A DNA stretch of 64,000 nucleotides from Erysipelotrichaceae bacterium (GTDB lineage: Bacteria; Bacillota_I; Bacilli_A; Erysipelotrichales; Erysipelotrichaceae). Made by a program: the position numbers and the translations under genes. The stretch spans positions 186,001 through 250,000 of the forward strand of contig JAUYTU010000035.1 in assembly GCA_030694975.1 (NCBI GenBank). The letters run 5' to 3'. Below, piece after piece: positions 7,745-16,433 of the stretch (within the stretch, counting starts at the first letter, position 1; every line of letters starts with the position of its first letter). Below the pieces are notes generated by a model, which did no database searches, was not told the origin of the DNA, and saw only the letters and a list, made by a program, of their open reading frames with translations.

Positions 7745-7894
7745 TTACTTTTTCTCCTTATGAGCAGTCTTTTTATTACAACGAGGGCAATATTTGTTCA
7801 CTGTCATACGCTCCGGATGTTTACGTTTGTTACGAGTACCGATGTAGTTTTCTTCCCCACACACAGAACACTTGTAAGTGATGTTGTCTCTCAT
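7745..7894 (-). CDS. rpmG: 50S ribosomal protein L33
   Basis: 49 residues beginning MRDNITYKCSVCGEENY, with the zinc-binding pairs Cys9-x-x-Cys12 and Cys36-x-x-Cys39 and the conserved NKRKHPERM stretch. This is the zinc-containing (C+) form of L33, as opposed to the zinc-free paralogue used under zinc starvation in Bacilli. A strong AGGAGG lies 8 bases before the ATG. It sits between pbpA-type PBP2 and the MBL hydrolase, the same neighbours as in Bacillus. The gene is too short for many gene finders. Confidence 0.95.
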   Translation of the reverse strand: MRDNITYKCSVCGEENYIGTRNKRKHPERMTVNKYCPRCNKKTAHKEKK

Positions 7895-7951
7895 GAGTCG
7901 ACCTCCTGTTTATGCTAGGTTAGTATATCATACTGAAAAATAAATTGCTAG

Positions 7952-10009
7952 TTATTCGTAGCGATATTTCAGAATTTCTGCCGTAATTTGTTGGCAAATA
8001 TTGGTTTGCATTATATCGTTCCACGAGTTGGGAACAGCACATGAAAAAGCGACTTCCGGATTATTGTAAGGTGCATAACCCACCAAAGTTGAATTTGGAG
8101 ATTGAGAGCCATCCCAAGCCACTGATTCAGCAGTTCCGGTTTTAGCAGCTATACCCACTTTCATCGAACTTAAATATGATCTGCACAATCCATCGGTTAC
8201 ACATAACCTGAAACCTTGCTGAACCCGACGAATGGCTGATTCATTACTTAAAACAGACAAAATTTCCGGGGGATTTTGATAGACCATAAAATCCGTGGAA
8301 GATTGGTAGGCTTCTTTAACCGTTCGCAACTTCAAACGGACACCATTATTCGCAATAGTTGCCACATATTGTGCCATTTGCAAAGTAGTGTAGGTGTCAT
8401 ATTGACCAATCGCAAAATCAAGTAAATGCCCCCCCAGATTAGCAGCACCTTTGTACCCTGTCTGCTCATTTGGTAAATCAATCCGCGTATTTGTACCTAA
8501 GCCAAATTGACTGTAATAATTTCGCATCGTATTGAATGCATTTAAATCAATGCGCAATGGCCCATCATATTCATACTTAGCACCGCCCAAACGCATTGCA
8601 ATATGAAACATGTATACATTTGAAGACATAGACAAAGCCGTCAAATCATTAATCAATCCCAGGTTACGGTGAGATTTCTTAACTTCGGTATCGCGGATTT
8701 TAATGGGTTCATCCCGAATAACTTCCCCTTCCCCAACGACGTTCTCAGTTAATCCCATGTAAATTGTAGCTCCTTTGACACTGGAACCGATAACCATAGC
8801 ATCTGTGTACGTCATTGTGGAATCAATGATATATCCATCTTCTGTTCGGACAACACCCACGGCAATTAATACATCACCAGTCTGTGGCTTTGTCATTACA
8901 AAGAAAATTCTATCCATGTATTTACGATATTTATTATTAACATGAGCATTCAAAATTCGCTTTACAACTTCCTCGGCATGCAACTGCCAACCCAAGTCAA
9001 AGGTAGTAATAATATCATACCCTTTCGACCCTTCAATAACAGTATTTAACAAACCTATACCTTCAGTATCATAATTTAAGCTGTATACCGATCGTGCACC
9101 TCTTAAAACATCCTCATACTTTAATTCAATTCCGGATGTACCCACATTATCATTTCTTGAATAATCCAATGCCAAATATGAAATCAATCGTTCAGCCGGC
9201 AGACCTTGCTGGCTTGTAGAAACATTACCCATAATTGTGCGCAGAGTTGATCCTTGCGGATAATCTCTACTCCAATTGATTGCAACATTAAAACCACGAT
9301 ATAAATTGATATGCTCAATCAAATATGCCACTTCAGCTTTTGATGCATTAAGCTTTATAACCTTTTCACGACCACCCGTCGGCATATCCATGGCTTGCTT
9401 AACAACAAATGCCCTACGTGTCTTTTCGTCAAAACGCAGTAGCATAGTTTCTGTGATTCGATCGATCTTTAGTAAGTAAATATCGTTATCTGAAAGCCGT
9501 CCACTGCGATAGTCATCCCATTCCGAATCTTTTATCAGCAAAGTTGCTTCATCGCTGTGTAACATAATAAAAAGATCCTTCAAATCACGGTTTCTTAAAT
9601 TTTCTGCCGAGACATCAAAATTATCAGCAAATAAATAGGCAAGTTCCCATCTTTCACTTTCGGTGACATGCAAAGGCGGTAGATACGTGATAACCAATTG
9701 CTCACTGTTAGCTACTAAAATTTCTCCGTATCGATCCAATATTTCACCACGCGGAGTAGTTACGGTCTGGAAGCGACGAGTATAGATTTCAAGTCGGTCT
9801 TGATATAATTGCTGATCGACGACCTGCACTTGATAAAGTCGGAATAAAACCGTTGCCATTAAAACGACAATAACAACACCAAAGATCTGCAAGCGGAAAG
9901 TAACTGACTTTTGAATATCCGCAGGACGAGTCATTTGCTCGATTTCGCCATAACGTATCGATGACGTCTGATTCTTTTTAAATTGATTAACCAACGATTT
10001 TTTGTTCAT
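7952..10009 (-). CDS. Class B penicillin-binding protein 2 (peptidoglycan transpeptidase)
   Basis: 685 residues from the ATG at 10009, which follows GAGGAAAG; a longer frame to 10093 would run into the divergent ispG start and is rejected. It has one transmembrane helix near 38-58, a PBP dimer domain (RGEILDRYGEILVAN near 88-101) and a transpeptidase domain with SSVK (nucleophile Ser409, Lys412), SSN at 462-464 and KTGT at 623-626. It crosslinks peptidoglycan outside the membrane, probably in the elongation machinery, as suggested by its place next to rpmG as in pbpA loci. The SxxK context GSSVKG differs from the usual PGSTFK. It is divergent from ispG. Confidence 0.9.
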   Translation of the reverse strand: MNKKSLVNQFKKNQTSSIRYGEIEQMTRPADIQKSVTFRLQIFGVVIVVLMATVLFRLYQVQVVDQQLYQDRLEIYTRRFQTVTTPRGEILDRYGEILVANSEQLVITYLPPLHVTESERWELAYLFADNFDVSAENLRNRDLKDLFIMLHSDEATLLIKDSEWDDYRSGRLSDNDIYLLKIDRITETMLLRFDEKTRRAFVVKQAMDMPTGGREKVIKLNASKAEVAYLIEHINLYRGFNVAINWSRDYPQGSTLRTIMGNVSTSQQGLPAERLISYLALDYSRNDNVGTSGIELKYEDVLRGARSVYSLNYDTEGIGLLNTVIEGSKGYDIITTFDLGWQLHAEEVVKRILNAHVNNKYRKYMDRIFFVMTKPQTGDVLIAVGVVRTEDGYIIDSTMTYTDAMVIGSSVKGATIYMGLTENVVGEGEVIRDEPIKIRDTEVKKSHRNLGLINDLTALSMSSNVYMFHIAMRLGGAKYEYDGPLRIDLNAFNTMRNYYSQFGLGTNTRIDLPNEQTGYKGAANLGGHLLDFAIGQYDTYTTLQMAQYVATIANNGVRLKLRTVKEAYQSSTDFMVYQNPPEILSVLSNESAIRRVQQGFRLCVTDGLCRSYLSSMKVGIAAKTGTAESVAWDGSQSPNSTLVGYAPYNNPEVAFSCAVPNSWNDIMQTNICQQITAEILKYRYE

Positions 10010-10030
10010 AGTCACTTTCCTTTCCTCGAT

Positions 10031-10073
10031 ATTATAAACTATTTCACTTGAAATTGGTAATATATGATATAAT
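10031..10073. promoter_or_regulatory. Back-to-back promoters for PBP2 (minus) and ispG (plus)
   Basis: TATAAT boxes face outward at 10036-10031 (minus) and 10068-10073 (plus). Only 31 bp separate them, so the two -35 regions overlap; neither has a good -35 match. Each -10 is so close to its ribosome site that the leaders would be only about 12-15 bases. Confidence 0.55.
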
Positions 10074-10091
10074 TTTCGCTGAGGTGATCGC

Positions 10092-11156
10092 ATGTTTACA
10101 CGAGTACAAACACGCCCGATATTCGTCGGAAATCTTCAGATTGGCGGTCAAAACAAAGTCATAATTCAATCCATGACAAACACCAAAACCAAGGATGTTG
10201 ATGCTACAGTGAAACAAATACGGCAACTGGAAACAGCCGGCTGCCAATTGATTCGCGTTGCTGTTTTAGATATGGAAGACGCCGCTGCCATCAAGTCAAT
10301 TGTAGAACAAATTTCAATACCGCTGGTAGCAGACATTCACTTTGACTATCGCTTGGCTATTTCAGCCATCGAACATGGTGCCGCAAAAATCCGTCTAAAC
10401 CCAGGAAATATCACCAATAAAGAACATATTCAACGTGTCGTCGAAGTTTGCAAATCATATAATGTACCCATCCGCATCGGAATTAACAGCGGGTCACTTG
10501 AAAAAAGACTTTTAGAAAAGTATGGTGAACCTTGTTCCAATGCCATGATTGATTCTGCTCAAGGACACATCAGCATCCTCAATGAACTCGGCTTTGACGA
10601 TATTGCCCTTTCATTTAAATCGTCGGACGTCCGAATGACCATCGATGCCTATCGTCTGGCCGCTCAGACTTTTCCATACCCCTTACACTTGGGTGTAACA
10701 GAAGCCGGTACAATTTTGTACAGTGCAATAAAATCATCAGCAGCTCTTGGAGCATTATTTGCAGATGATATTGGCGATACGATACGGATATCCGTAAGTG
10801 ATGATCCGATCGAAGAAATTAAGATTGCTAAGCAACTACTCAAAAGTTTTGATTTAATCAATAATGTACCCAACTTGATCAGTTGCCCGACGTGTGGAAG
10901 ACTTCAATATGACATGATTCCTGTTGTTAAAGAAATCGAAGTGTTTCTAGCTGATATCAAAAGTGATATTACTGTTGCTATTATGGGATGCGCTGTCAAC
11001 GGACCCCAGGAAGCTTCCAGAGCAGATATCGGAATTGCCGGTGGCAAAGATGAAGCACTGTTGTTTACCAATGGTCAGCTCATAAAGAAAGTTCCCCAAA
11101 AAGACTTAGTAGAAACACTTAAAGAGACTATACTTTCAATGATATCTGATAAATAA
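10092..11156 (+). CDS. ispG: 4-hydroxy-3-methylbut-2-enyl diphosphate synthase (flavodoxin)
   Basis: 354 residues, the usual length of the two-domain bacterial GcpE/IspG. It makes HMBPP from MEcPP in the non-mevalonate isoprenoid pathway. The N-terminal TIM barrel opens with V.VGN..IGG...V.IQSMTNT and includes VADIHFDYRLA and IRLNPGNI; the C-terminal domain carries the iron-sulfur cysteines in SCPTCGR and MGCAVNGP. The start has GAGGTGA 4 bases upstream. The next pathway enzyme, IspH, lies 2.3 kb downstream. A hairpin terminator follows immediately. Confidence 0.97.
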   Translation: MFTRVQTRPIFVGNLQIGGQNKVIIQSMTNTKTKDVDATVKQIRQLETAGCQLIRVAVLDMEDAAAIKSIVEQISIPLVADIHFDYRLAISAIEHGAAKIRLNPGNITNKEHIQRVVEVCKSYNVPIRIGINSGSLEKRLLEKYGEPCSNAMIDSAQGHISILNELGFDDIALSFKSSDVRMTIDAYRLAAQTFPYPLHLGVTEAGTILYSAIKSSAALGALFADDIGDTIRISVSDDPIEEIKIAKQLLKSFDLINNVPNLISCPTCGRLQYDMIPVVKEIEVFLADIKSDITVAIMGCAVNGPQEASRADIGIAGGKDEALLFTNGQLIKKVPQKDLVETLKETILSMISDK

Positions 11157-11175
11157 CCTGAAAAGGTTATTTTTA
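11152..11175 (+). terminator. Terminator of ispG
   Basis: Stem AATAACC/GGTTATT (11152-11158, 11165-11171) with a six-base loop followed by a T-rich tract; it overlaps the stop codon of ispG. Confidence 0.8.
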
Positions 11176-11180
11176 CATAG

Positions 11181-11199
11181 AAAAGAGACCGAAGTCTCT
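11181..11199 (-). terminator. Terminator of the cshB–nfo operon
   Basis: On the minus strand, stem AGAGAC/GTCTCT closed by a TTCG tetraloop and followed by TTTTC. It overlaps the nfo stop codon. The T run is short, so moderate efficiency is expected. Confidence 0.65.
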
Positions 11200-12061
11200 A
11201 TGTTGCCAACCAATCTACAAAAATACCATTACGAAGCATTTCAATCTCTATTTTGTAGGGAGGTAAGTCATTGACATACGGAGTTTCCAGAATTTTCGGA
11301 ACATTCGACAGTCGAGGATGTGAAGCCACCTTAAATAAAAAGTCAAAACCCAACTCACCATAACCTAAATTCGCATGTCGGTCTTTTCGGGCTCCCGTTA
11401 GGTTTTTGGAATCATTCAAATGAATGACTCTTAACTGATCAAGACCCATGATACGGTCAAACTCATCTAAAAGTTCATCGAAACGAAACACATCATATCC
11501 GGCATCGCTCATATGACAAGTATCCATGCATACCTTAATCAAGTGCGGTTTGCTGACTGACTTTTTTATATAAGCCAAATGCTCAAACGTATATCCCAAC
11601 TCACTGCCCTTACCTGCCATCGTTTCCAAAGCAATTTCAATGTCATCATTTCCTTGCATAGCCAGATTTAACCCTTCGATTATTCTGCGCAATCCGATCT
11701 CTTCTCCGGCATTAACATGCGATCCCGGATGCAAAACAATGACTTTCGCACCCATTGCACGCGTACGATCAATCTCTTGTTTAAGAAATTCAACCGCAAG
11801 CTCAAAGGTTTCCGGTTTGGTCGTATTTGCCAAATTGATAATATACGGAGCATGTACGATGATGGAATAATCAGAAATACCAGCTTCTGCCAATAATTGT
11901 CGTGCCTCACTTACTTTAAAATCAGAGACGTTTTTGCGAAACGTATTTTGAGGGGCTCCGGTATAAATCATCAGAGCGTTGGCATTGTATGACAAAGCTT
12001 CCTTAACGGAACCCAAATAATAATGCGGAGCACTTAAAGAGACATGGCAGCCAATGATCAT
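11198..12061 (-). CDS. nfo: Endonuclease IV (AP endonuclease)
   Basis: 287 residues. TIM-barrel DNA repair enzyme that cleaves 5' of abasic sites. Family landmarks are the N-terminal IGCHVSLSAP, the YTGAPQNT segment, HAPYIINLA, VLHPGSH, ALETMAGKGSE, VCMDTCHMSDAGYD, HLNDSK and DRHANLGYGE, which contain the His, Asp and Glu ligands of the trinuclear zinc site. The start overlaps the stop of the upstream DEAD-box helicase gene by four bases (ATGA), so it is translationally coupled, the same pair as cshB–nfo (yqfR–yqfS) in Bacillus. Confidence 0.95.
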   Translation of the reverse strand: MIIGCHVSLSAPHYYLGSVKEALSYNANALMIYTGAPQNTFRKNVSDFKVSEARQLLAEAGISDYSIIVHAPYIINLANTTKPETFELAVEFLKQEIDRTRAMGAKVIVLHPGSHVNAGEEIGLRRIIEGLNLAMQGNDDIEIALETMAGKGSELGYTFEHLAYIKKSVSKPHLIKVCMDTCHMSDAGYDVFRFDELLDEFDRIMGLDQLRVIHLNDSKNLTGARKDRHANLGYGELGFDFLFKVASHPRLSNVPKILETPYVNDLPPYKIEIEMLRNGIFVDWLAT

Positions 12062-13410
12062 GATTTTTCCTTCTCGGCTAAAGACTTAGCCTTCGCACGC
12101 TCTTTCTTCTGCTTTTTGATTTCACCTTGAATGAACTCACGCTTCTTCTTGCGCTTTAAAAGTTCTATCTCTGCATTCATTTTCTTCTTATAATTCGGCT
12201 TAACTTTAGGATCTTTACGTTTAACTATTTTCGCAATGGCAATTTCAGTTTCCGAACGTTTAAAATTATGCTTATGACCATACGGTTTCAGTTCTCGCCA
12301 CTTCGATGCACTGATGGTCATATGTTTAAACGAAATTCCCAACTTCTGAAAATGGCGAATCGCTGAATCATCGGATTCTTTGTAAATCGTAAAACATGTC
12401 CCTTCTTTACCCGCTCTGCCGGTACGACCGCTACGATGAATAAAAAACTCCAGTTCCCGAGGAAAACCCAAGGAGACTACATGTGTAACTTCTGAAATAT
12501 CAAGACCTCTAGAAGCAATATCCGTTGCAACAATATAACTATGCTCTTTATTTTCCAATTGAGTCATCGCCTGACGTCTTTGTCTTGGTGTTAAATCTCC
12601 ATGCAGTTCAATAACTGAAATGCTTTCATCTCGAAGAAGTTGGGCTGTGGTTGCGGCTTCTACCCGGGTATTAGCAAAAATTAAACATATATACGGCTGA
12701 AAGTTCGGTAGTATTTTTAAAAGCATCTGCGAGTATTCCAAATGCTTCGCCGGAATCAAAACATGATTAACGCGCGGTTTAAAAATTTCATCACTCTCGA
12801 CGGTTACTGTTTGAGGACGTTCAAGATATTTACGTAAAAAAGGACGCAACGCTTGGGGAATCGTGGCACTGAACACCAACATTTGAACCTTTTTACCCAT
12901 GCGTGATACGATCATATCGATATCATCCAAAAAGCCATACTCTAAAGCCATATCGGCTTCATCCACGACAAATATTCCGGAAGTGTCTAACCGCAGTGCT
13001 GACTGATCCAAAAATAAATCCTTTAAACGACCGGGAGTACCAATGACCAAATGGGGTTGTGTGTGCAACTTAGCAATAACCCGTGCCCGATCAACACCAC
13101 CCGTAAACAGTTCAACTCTGATTTTCGGAAAAAGCACGCTGATTTTTTGGGCAAACTGAAAAATCTGTGTTGCCAGTTCGCGGGTCGGAGCTGTGATCAC
13201 CGCTTGTACATGTTGATACTCTGGATTAAGTCGTTCAAATATCGGAAACAAATAAGCATGTGTCTTACCGGTTCCGGTTTTGGATGTAGCAATGACATCC
13301 CTGCTTTTGTTTACTAAAGGTATGACAGCTTGTTGAATATCCGTCAATTGGCTAAAGCCGTTGATTTCCATCATGGCCTTCAAGTGTGTCATCGTTGTTT
13401 CAAGTTTCAT
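12058..13410 (-). CDS. cshB: DEAD-box RNA helicase, CshB type
   Basis: 450 residues. Complete helicase core: Q motif region, SKTGTGKT (Walker A), PTRELA, TPGRL, DEAD, SAT, and HRSGRTGRAG. The C-terminal 80 residues are very Lys-rich and probably bind RNA non-specifically. In Bacillus, CshB works in ribosome assembly and cold adaptation; that role is inferred here from the conserved nfo and ispH neighbours. It is divergent from ispH across 80 bp containing a sigma-A promoter. Confidence 0.93.
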   Translation of the reverse strand: MKLETTMTHLKAMMEINGFSQLTDIQQAVIPLVNKSRDVIATSKTGTGKTHAYLFPIFERLNPEYQHVQAVITAPTRELATQIFQFAQKISVLFPKIRVELFTGGVDRARVIAKLHTQPHLVIGTPGRLKDLFLDQSALRLDTSGIFVVDEADMALEYGFLDDIDMIVSRMGKKVQMLVFSATIPQALRPFLRKYLERPQTVTVESDEIFKPRVNHVLIPAKHLEYSQMLLKILPNFQPYICLIFANTRVEAATTAQLLRDESISVIELHGDLTPRQRRQAMTQLENKEHSYIVATDIASRGLDISEVTHVVSLGFPRELEFFIHRSGRTGRAGKEGTCFTIYKESDDSAIRHFQKLGISFKHMTISASKWRELKPYGHKHNFKRSETEIAIAKIVKRKDPKVKPNYKKKMNAEIELLKRKKKREFIQGEIKKQKKERAKAKSLAEKEKS

Positions 13411-13427
13411 AAAAATACCTCATTTCA

Positions 13428-13456
13428 ATTATAATCTGAATACATACGGAATACAA
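13428..13456 (-). promoter_or_regulatory. Promoter of cshB–nfo
   Basis: TTGTAT (13456-13451) and exact TATAAT (13433-13428) with a 17-bp spacer, 18 bp upstream of the cshB ATG. Confidence 0.8.
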
Positions 13457-13490
13457 AAAATATGATAAACTACTTCCAGGAGGTGACGAA

Positions 13491-14405
13491 ATGGAAGTTA
13501 TCCCCATCGCTCCCCGTGGTTTTTGTAAAGGTGTTTACAATGCCATCCGCCTAGCTAAGCAAACCGCCATTGCAAACCCCGGTGTACGAATCACTGTTTT
13601 GGGTCAGATCGTTCATAATCGATACATCGTACAGGCTTTAGAAAAGTTTGGAATAAATACACTTGACGACCCCAAAGCTACCCGAATGGAATTGCTGAAT
13701 AAAGTAACCGAAGGTATCGTAATTTTCACTGCACACGGTATCAGCAACAATGTCAGAGAAGAAGCGAACCGTCGCAACTTAACCGTTTTGGACACAACGT
13801 GTGAAGATGTATTAAGTACCCAGGACTTAATCGAATCTGCCATTACCTCGAAACAAACTGTTTTTTATATTGGTAAATCCGCGCACCCTGAAGCGAATGC
13901 CGTACTCGAAAGTTATCCGAGTGTCTGTTTGATTGAAGAAATCAGTGATATTCCCAGTCTTAATGATCATTCGGAAATCTTTGTTACCAATCAGACGACA
14001 ATGAGTAAAAACGATATTGAGCATATCATAGAAGGGATCATTAAGCAATACCCACAGGCAACGATCGCTCGCGAAATATGTGGTGCAACACGCTTGAGAC
14101 AAGAAGCAATTGAGAAAATTAAGCAGGTCGATGCTTTGATCGTGGTTGGTGATCCGAAGTCAAACAATACCCAGATGCTCGCAAAAATCGCTCGGGAACA
14201 TCATATAGAACAAGTTTATCGTATTGAAAGTGTCGAACAGCTGGATACATCTGTTTTGAGAAAAGAAATGAAAATCGGTGTAACTGCCGGTGCATCAACC
14301 CCTCATAAAATCACTCAGCAGATCATTGACTACCTCAACGTTTATGATTTTGAGCAACCTGCAATACTACCTAAAGTAGACATATTGTCATTACTAGACG
14401 AATAA
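13491..14405 (+). CDS. ispH: 4-hydroxy-3-methylbut-2-enyl diphosphate reductase
   Basis: 304 residues. Last step of the MEP pathway, giving IPP and DMAPP. The three cluster cysteines are visible in PRGFCKGV (Cys12), DTTCEDV and EICGATRLRQ; substrate-binding HGI in TAHGIS and the SAHPE and SNNTQML segments are also present. AGGAGGTGAC lies just before the ATG. It stands between cshB and trmK as in Bacillus, but is transcribed divergently from cshB. Confidence 0.96.
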   Translation: MEVIPIAPRGFCKGVYNAIRLAKQTAIANPGVRITVLGQIVHNRYIVQALEKFGINTLDDPKATRMELLNKVTEGIVIFTAHGISNNVREEANRRNLTVLDTTCEDVLSTQDLIESAITSKQTVFYIGKSAHPEANAVLESYPSVCLIEEISDIPSLNDHSEIFVTNQTTMSKNDIEHIIEGIIKQYPQATIAREICGATRLRQEAIEKIKQVDALIVVGDPKSNNTQMLAKIAREHHIEQVYRIESVEQLDTSVLRKEMKIGVTAGASTPHKITQQIIDYLNVYDFEQPAILPKVDILSLLDE

Positions 14406-14425
14406 ACGGGTGATATCACCCGTTT
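14404..14425. terminator. Bidirectional terminator between ispH and trmK
   Basis: A perfect 22-bp palindrome AAACGGGTGAT/ATCACCCGTTT overlaps both convergent stop codons. It can fold in either direction, but neither side has a long T run. Confidence 0.65.
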
Positions 14426-15078
14426 AACATATTGTTTATCGAATTAATCTGTTTCTGCAATTGCTGACCCCGCTTGCTGCCACGTTCCAGTTGATTAACG
14501 ATTTTCTGAAGTTTTTGAATCTGAAACTTCCAATACTCTGTGAAAACAGAGTTTTTCTCTTTACGTAGCAAAGGTCCAAAATCGATATCCTCCGATTTTA
14601 AGCGAACCACCGATTTTACCTTGAGCGCTTTGATGATCTGATAATAATGGGCCTCAAAAATGATTCTCTCATCGATGATTTGCCATCCGTTATTCATCAG
14701 ATATTTACGCATATTATCAACACCGTGATTTACCTGAACAATCAGCTGCTGATTGACTTGGACGTCGGGTCGCTGATCCAAAATGAGTATTGCTGTATCA
14801 AAACCCATTCCGGCAATGATCCAACAGTTCGCATCTTCAGGTACAGTTGACAATCCATCCGCAAGCATGGCTTCAATCATCGCTTCACACCCGCTTGCTT
14901 GTATATACTGTTGAGCACGAAGAAAAGGTCCGTTTTTATTATCCACAGCATAGGCTCGCTTAATTTTACCGCTCAATACCAACTCAACCGGTAATAACGC
15001 GTGGTCAGTACCGATATCTGCTACGATTTTTCCAGGGTCAACCATATTTTCAATCGTCTTCAAACGTAGTGACAACAT
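14416..15078 (-). CDS. trmK: tRNA (adenine(22)-N1)-methyltransferase
   Basis: 220 residues. SAM-dependent Rossmann methyltransferase making m1A22 in tRNA of Gram-positive bacteria. The SAM motif VADIGTDHALLPVEL lies near residue 20 and GMGFDTAILIL near 90; the C-terminal third is a charged coiled coil, as in TrmK (YqfN). The ATG follows the sigA stop with a single base between, so it is probably translated by coupling from the sigA message. It keeps the Bacillus order sigA–trmK. Confidence 0.93.
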   Translation of the reverse strand: MLSLRLKTIENMVDPGKIVADIGTDHALLPVELVLSGKIKRAYAVDNKNGPFLRAQQYIQASGCEAMIEAMLADGLSTVPEDANCWIIAGMGFDTAILILDQRPDVQVNQQLIVQVNHGVDNMRKYLMNNGWQIIDERIIFEAHYYQIIKALKVKSVVRLKSEDIDFGPLLRKEKNSVFTEYWKFQIQKLQKIVNQLERGSKRGQQLQKQINSINNMLNG

Positions 15079-15079
15079 A

Positions 15080-16432
15080 TTAACCTTTGTCGACGAAGTC
15101 TTTCAACCGTTTTGAACGGGTCGGATGTTTCAACTTACGCAAAGCTTTCGCCTCTATCTGACGGATCCGCTCACGTGTAACATTAAACTCTTTACCCACT
15201 TCCTCCAATGTCCGGGTGCGGCCATCGTACAATCCAAAGCGTAAACGTAAAACCTTCTCTTCTCTTTCCGTTAAACCTTGCAAAACCAAATTAATCTCAT
15301 CCTTCAATAATTGATTATTAGCAAACTCATCCGGTGACAAAGCATCTTTGTCCTCGATAAAGTCACCCAAATGTGAATCATCTTCTTCACCGATCGGTGT
15401 TTCCAACGAGACCGGTTCCAATGCGATTTTTTGAATCTCACGAACTTTTTCCGGAGTGATATTATCCATTTTTGCTGCGATTTCCTCTGCGGTCGGATCA
15501 CGTCCCAAATCCTGAACCAACTGACGTTGGACACGGGTAAGTTTATTGATTGTTTCAACCATATGCACAGGAATACGGATCGTACGCGCCTGATCGGCTA
15601 TAGCACGGGTAATGGCTTGGCGAATCCACCAAGTTGCATACGTCGAAAACTTAAAGCCTTTGGTATGATCAAATTTTTCTACCGCTTTAACAAGTCCCAT
15701 ATTACCTTCCTGAATCAAGTCCAGAAACAACATTCCGCGTCCGACATATTTTTTAGCGATACTTACAACTAAACGTAAATTCGCCGAAATCAATACTCTT
15801 TTTGAATCATCACCATCCAACTGAATACCGATCCAATGTCGCACTTTAGCCAATTCTTCATCTTTGACGGTTCTCAACAAAGAATTCTTAATCGTTTCAA
15901 TATCAACTCGCGCAAACTCTCCGTCAGCTTTACGAATTTTCGGAAAGTAGTCATGATACGTTTTTTCTAACTGACGAGCGGCTTCCATTCCGTCTTTTAT
16001 ACGACGGGCAATTTCCGGTTCATCATCCGGATTCAACAGATTAACACGTCCGATTTCCTTTAAATACATCTTTACCGGATCGTTGATTTTAATATTGGGT
16101 CCAGTACCAAACTGAGCATCATACTGCTCAAGGTCAACGACATTGATTTCCTCGACATCTTCGGAATCATCAGCCAGAAAATCCATATCATCTTCTAGAA
16201 TAGAAGTTGTAGATGTTTCTTCGGTCAAATCCGCAGGTTCTTCAAAGTCTTCATCGGCAAAAAGAGGAATTGTCTGCACATCAAACCACTCGCGCAGCGC
16301 CGTTACTTCATCATCATCCATCTCCAGATGATCGATCGAATCCATGACTTCACTTTCATAAAGCTTAAGTCCCTTTTTGTTTTTTTCCAAAAACTCTTTC
16401 TTCAGATCATCCAATGATTTAATAATAGCCAT
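15080..16432 (-). CDS. sigA: RNA polymerase primary sigma factor
   Basis: 450 residues. Region 1.1 is followed by an acidic linker (about 70-110), then region 1.2 ([12 protein letters not shown]), region 2 with [16 protein letters not shown] and [13 protein letters not shown], region 3 and region 4.2 with [27 protein letters not shown]-type helix (seen as [19 protein letters not shown]). These regions recognise TATAAT and TTGACA, in agreement with the promoters seen in this window. GGAGGATTAAG precedes the ATG. It forms the macromolecular-synthesis operon with dnaG upstream (1-base gap) and trmK downstream. Confidence 0.97.
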   Translation of the reverse strand: MAIIKSLDDLKKEFLEKNKKGLKLYESEVMDSIDHLEMDDDEVTALREWFDVQTIPLFADEDFEEPADLTEETSTTSILEDDMDFLADDSEDVEEINVVDLEQYDAQFGTGPNIKINDPVKMYLKEIGRVNLLNPDDEPEIARRIKDGMEAARQLEKTYHDYFPKIRKADGEFARVDIETIKNSLLRTVKDEELAKVRHWIGIQLDGDDSKRVLISANLRLVVSIAKKYVGRGMLFLDLIQEGNMGLVKAVEKFDHTKGFKFSTYATWWIRQAITRAIADQARTIRIPVHMVETINKLTRVQRQLVQDLGRDPTAEEIAAKMDNITPEKVREIQKIALEPVSLETPIGEEDDSHLGDFIEDKDALSPDEFANNQLLKDEINLVLQGLTEREEKVLRLRFGLYDGRTRTLEEVGKEFNVTRERIRQIEAKALRKLKHPTRSKRLKDFVDKG

Positions 16433-16433
16433 C

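Noticed and set aside
10010-10093. N-terminal extension of PBP2 to an ATG at 10093
   Set aside because: It would overlap the divergent ispG start and its promoter; the ATG at 10009 has a good ribosome site and starts the usual sequence.
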